This document shows, piece after piece, positions 61,707 to 64,000 of a stretch of DNA of 64,000 nt. A model generated the notes under the pieces. That model did not search any database. It was not told where the DNA came from and was given only the letters and a program-made list of their open reading frames with translations. Positions within the stretch are counted from its first letter, which is position 1, and every line of letters begins with the position of its first letter. Origin of the DNA: Cryptomeria japonica. Taxonomy: Eukaryota > Streptophyta > Pinopsida > Cupressales > Cupressaceae. Made by a program: the position numbers and the translations under genes. Location of the stretch: NCBI RefSeq assembly GCF_030272615.1, contig NC_081406.1:139029361-139093360 (forward strand), given 5' to 3'.

Positions 61707-62155
61707 TGTTGGTGTAAATAAATATTCATTATGGATATTATTACACTTTACTTAAGTTAACTTAGGATAATGTATCTCTTCGTAGTTTGGATTTGAGACA
61801 CTTAGGGAAGTGTGCACATAGGGGTAGAGCTTGTAGGAGAAATTCCACCTTTTGTGGTCTTATTTTTTTGTTACACTCCATATTCGGTGGGTCATCCACC
61901 TCTTGTGGAATATTATATTATTTCTCCTACCTACCCCTAGTATTTCTTACCTACCCTTGTTTCTCATTGAGCCACATGTCATGATTGTGTGCTCATACAT
62001 CCATATGACCTTGCCTATATAAGAAGGCCTATATTCATTGTATTGGTTAATCTAGTTGATAATTTGCATATTGATGAGAATAGAGTTTGTTCTTGTCATT
62101 CTTTGTCTCTATTTTATACTTTTCATTGTACCCTTGATGTTGGCAAAATCTCACA
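61707..62155 (+). repeat. 449-bp 5' LTR of the second copia element
   Basis: It begins TGTTGGTGTAAATAAATATT and ends AAAATCTCACA immediately before the primer site. It contains a TATATAA box at 62016. The region 61790-61960 contains CACCTNTTGTGG twice. The right boundary is set by the primer site, the left by the TGTT start. Confidence 0.85.
62016..62022 (+). promoter_or_regulatory. TATA box in the copia LTR
   Basis: TATATAA in GCCTATATAAGAAGG, about 140 bases before the LTR end. This is the expected layout for transcription starting inside a plant copia LTR. Confidence 0.7.
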
Positions 62156-62168
62156 TGGTATTAGAGCC
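62156..62168 (+). other. Primer binding site of the second copia element
   Basis: TGGTATTAGAGCC abuts the LTR end and differs by one base from the usual tRNA-iMet complement. Confidence 0.88.
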
Positions 62169-63729
62169 TATAGGGCTTCATTGATTAGTATTTTGGAGAC
62201 ATTTTGGAGGCTTCAATTTTTGGGTTTGGGGATCTTCATTTTTTGGGGGCGTCATACAATGATTTGGACATCACGGTTAAATCTGGGAGGCCATTTCCAT
62301 GAATTTCAGCTATAAAGTTGGCCTATTTTGGTGAGAAATTTTTTTTGCCCATTTTGGCTATTATTGTATGGATTTCAAAAAAAAATTGTAAATCATTTTC
62401 CGAACAAAAAAAAATTGAAAATATTTTCGAAAAAAAAATTATAATTTTTTTTTCGAAAAAATTAAAAAATATTTTTTGGGGGGTCAGCAGACCCCCCCCC
62501 GCGATCCATCATACTGCAGACTTTATCTTTTGCAGGGGCTACAACCCCGCCATCATCTGTGGTCTGCACCGCCGTCCGTGGTCCTCATTCCGACCCGTAC
62601 CTCCACCAGTCGCTGGCCCTACTCTGATGACCATGGTCTCTCTCGGTGACTCCCTCGGCAACTTCTCCTTCCTAGCTCCTGGCGACTCCCTAGCTCCTCG
62701 TCTCCCCGGCTCTCGGCGACATCCTCCTGCTACACCTGCTGGCCACCGAACGCTGCTACCTCTTCACCCCCACTGTCGGCAGTCCGCCCATTGGCCCGGT
62801 CCCGCTGTCGGCAGAGCTCCCGTCGGCCTCTATAGTCTCCCGACACTGCTCTCGACTGTCGACCTTTGGAAACCTCCCACCGACCGACATCCTCCAGCAA
62901 TCTTTAAACCGATGAACCCATGTCCACCAAGTGGTAGGCGGCCACTGGCCCGTGGTCAACATCTGTACGCCAGTGCGCGTAGTGCCACACTTTTTTTTTT
63001 TCACTTTGTCAGATCACCATGTGTCATGTCCGTACTGTACGGATGCCGAATGGGTAGGGAGGAAAAATATTTTTGACAGGAAGACGGGTGTCAAATTTTA
63101 GCCCATCATTTGTTGACATCAATGCCACATCAACAGTATTTTGAAATTTTTTGACTCCCTCTTCATTGAGCTTTTTAGTTTTGCAGTTCAACTTTGGAAG
63201 GCCATATCTTGCTCGTTTTTGCTCCTTTTTGGGTGCAATTTTTTATTTTGGTGCATAGGTTTTTCAAAAATTTTGGATTCTCTCAATTGTACCTGTCCAA
63301 TCCTCAATTCTGCAACTTCAAAGGCCTCATTTGATCTCATACGACATCCTTTTCAAGTGCCATTTTTTTTTAAAGTGCATGTCTTTTCGTCTACTTTCAT
63401 AATCTATGATCAGATTTCAGATATTTTGAGTGGAAATTGTACTTTCAAATATTGGTCTTATTTGGCCTATTTGGTACTTGTAAATTGCTTGGATCTTAGT
63501 TTAGATCTCTTGCACTATTAGTTTGAATCTCTTTTGGCCATATTGAGGTAGTTGTAAAATTGAAATCAGAAGTCCACTTTGCCATTTTCTGTAAGTGGCC
63601 CATTGTACACGCACTAAGTATAAAGTGCCAAATCATCACTTTTGGGGGGGTTCTTTGATTGAGTGAATTTGGTGGGGTGTCTTGTGTGATTGTGCCTCTC
63701 TTTCCTTGTGCTCTTTCATTTTTGTTGCA
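62169..63729 (+). other. Long copia leader with a GC-rich island and a G6/C9 hairpin
   Basis: About 1.56 kb separate the primer site from gag. It contains a run of A/T-rich sequence, then GGGGGGTC-AGCA-GACCCCCCCCC at 62478-62500, then some 450 bases much richer in G and C than anything nearby (about 62500-62960). A 252-codon open frame crosses it (62318-63076). It is Pro/Leu/Ser-rich with no recognisable domain, and probably reflects base composition. The GC island could be captured host sequence. Confidence 0.6.
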
Positions 63730-64000
63730 ATGAGTCCTCATAAATTTCTACCTTTAACTCCACATAATTATGCATCATGGAAAATTAAAGTATGGAGCAA
63801 ATTAATGGAAAAAGGTCTCACACATTACATAGATGGAACAATAGCAGCAACATCCGATCCTAAGGATGATCCTAATGCTCAGTTAGAATGGCTCACTAAG
63901 AATTGCATGCTCTTGAAACTTTGTGCAAGTATGTATCAAATGACCTCATCTTTCATATTGAGAAGTGTACTACCATCAAAGATACTTGGGATATGTTTTA
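63730..64000 (+). pseudogene. Start of copia gag with one frameshift, cut by the window end
   Basis: The ATG at 63730 opens MSPHKFLPLTPHNYASWKIK, the gag N-terminus of DUF4219/UBN2-type copia elements. The frame shifts at about 63901-63906, after which HALETLCKYVSNDL and TTIKDTWDMF continue the same domain to the end of the window. The lesion appears to be a small indel. The normal role is capsid formation. Confidence 0.85.

Larger units (their letters stand above)
61707..64000 (+). mobile_element. Second Ty1-copia element, truncated by the window end
   Basis: It shows an LTR (61707-62155), a primer site, an unusually long leader, and the start of gag. The rest, including the 3' LTR, lies beyond the window. 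Its LTR sequence differs from the copia element at 43163, so it is another family. Confidence 0.88.

Overview
The window is eukaryotic nuclear DNA, AT-rich, gene-poor and packed with decayed transposable elements. Large decayed plant LTR elements (Ty1-copia, chromodomain Ty3-gypsy, a plant-mobile-domain element), a plant L1-type LINE and a 12-kb intron all point to a plant with a very large genome. I infer a gymnosperm, probably a conifer; the species cannot be fixed from the sequence alone.

Only one locus looks like a host gene. It has a short first exon (19564-19665), an intron of about 12.2 kb, and a second exon (31882-32655). It encodes a rhomboid-fold membrane protein of the RHBDD1/plant RBL14 kind, followed by two perfect RanBP2-type zinc fingers. 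Both catalytic positions of the protease look replaced. One in-frame TGA separates the membrane part from the zinc fingers. A diverged second copy of this gene's 5' region lies at 3590-4115 and carries a 161-bp MITE.

Layout. 1-939: 3' end of an AT-rich LTR. 4808-7990 (minus): a 1,061-codon reading frame of unknown family, broken only by six TAG/TGA codons. 10035-10153: (AT)n. 11860-18185: a decayed LINE with a TIR transposon inserted in it. 19200-32655: the rhomboid-like gene. Its intron holds a 5.2-kb TG...CA element with an array of 19 conserved hairpins (25456-28436). 34940-38710: a badly decayed Ty3-gypsy element. 38750-43131: an LTR-like end followed by a plant mobile domain (PMD) plus coiled-coil gene with 22 premature stops and only one frame change. 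43163-50697: a Ty1-copia element with both LTRs. 52056-61000 (minus): a Ty3-gypsy chromovirus with both LTRs and a CTTAG target duplication, interrupted in its chromodomain by a 1,043-bp solo LTR. 61325-61706: an AT-rich LTR fragment. 61707 to the end: a second copia element (LTR, PBS, long leader, start of gag) running off the window.

A theme joins the unrelated elements. Their reading frames are mostly intact in phase, but peppered with stops that fit single C-to-T changes (CAG to TAG, CGA to TGA) or the opposite-strand G-to-A change. This is what deamination of methylated CHG and CG sites would leave. I read the window as methylated retrotransposon terrain around one large-intron gene that may itself have recently acquired a nonsense codon.

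All homology calls were made by eye from motifs and remembered family features. No database search was run.
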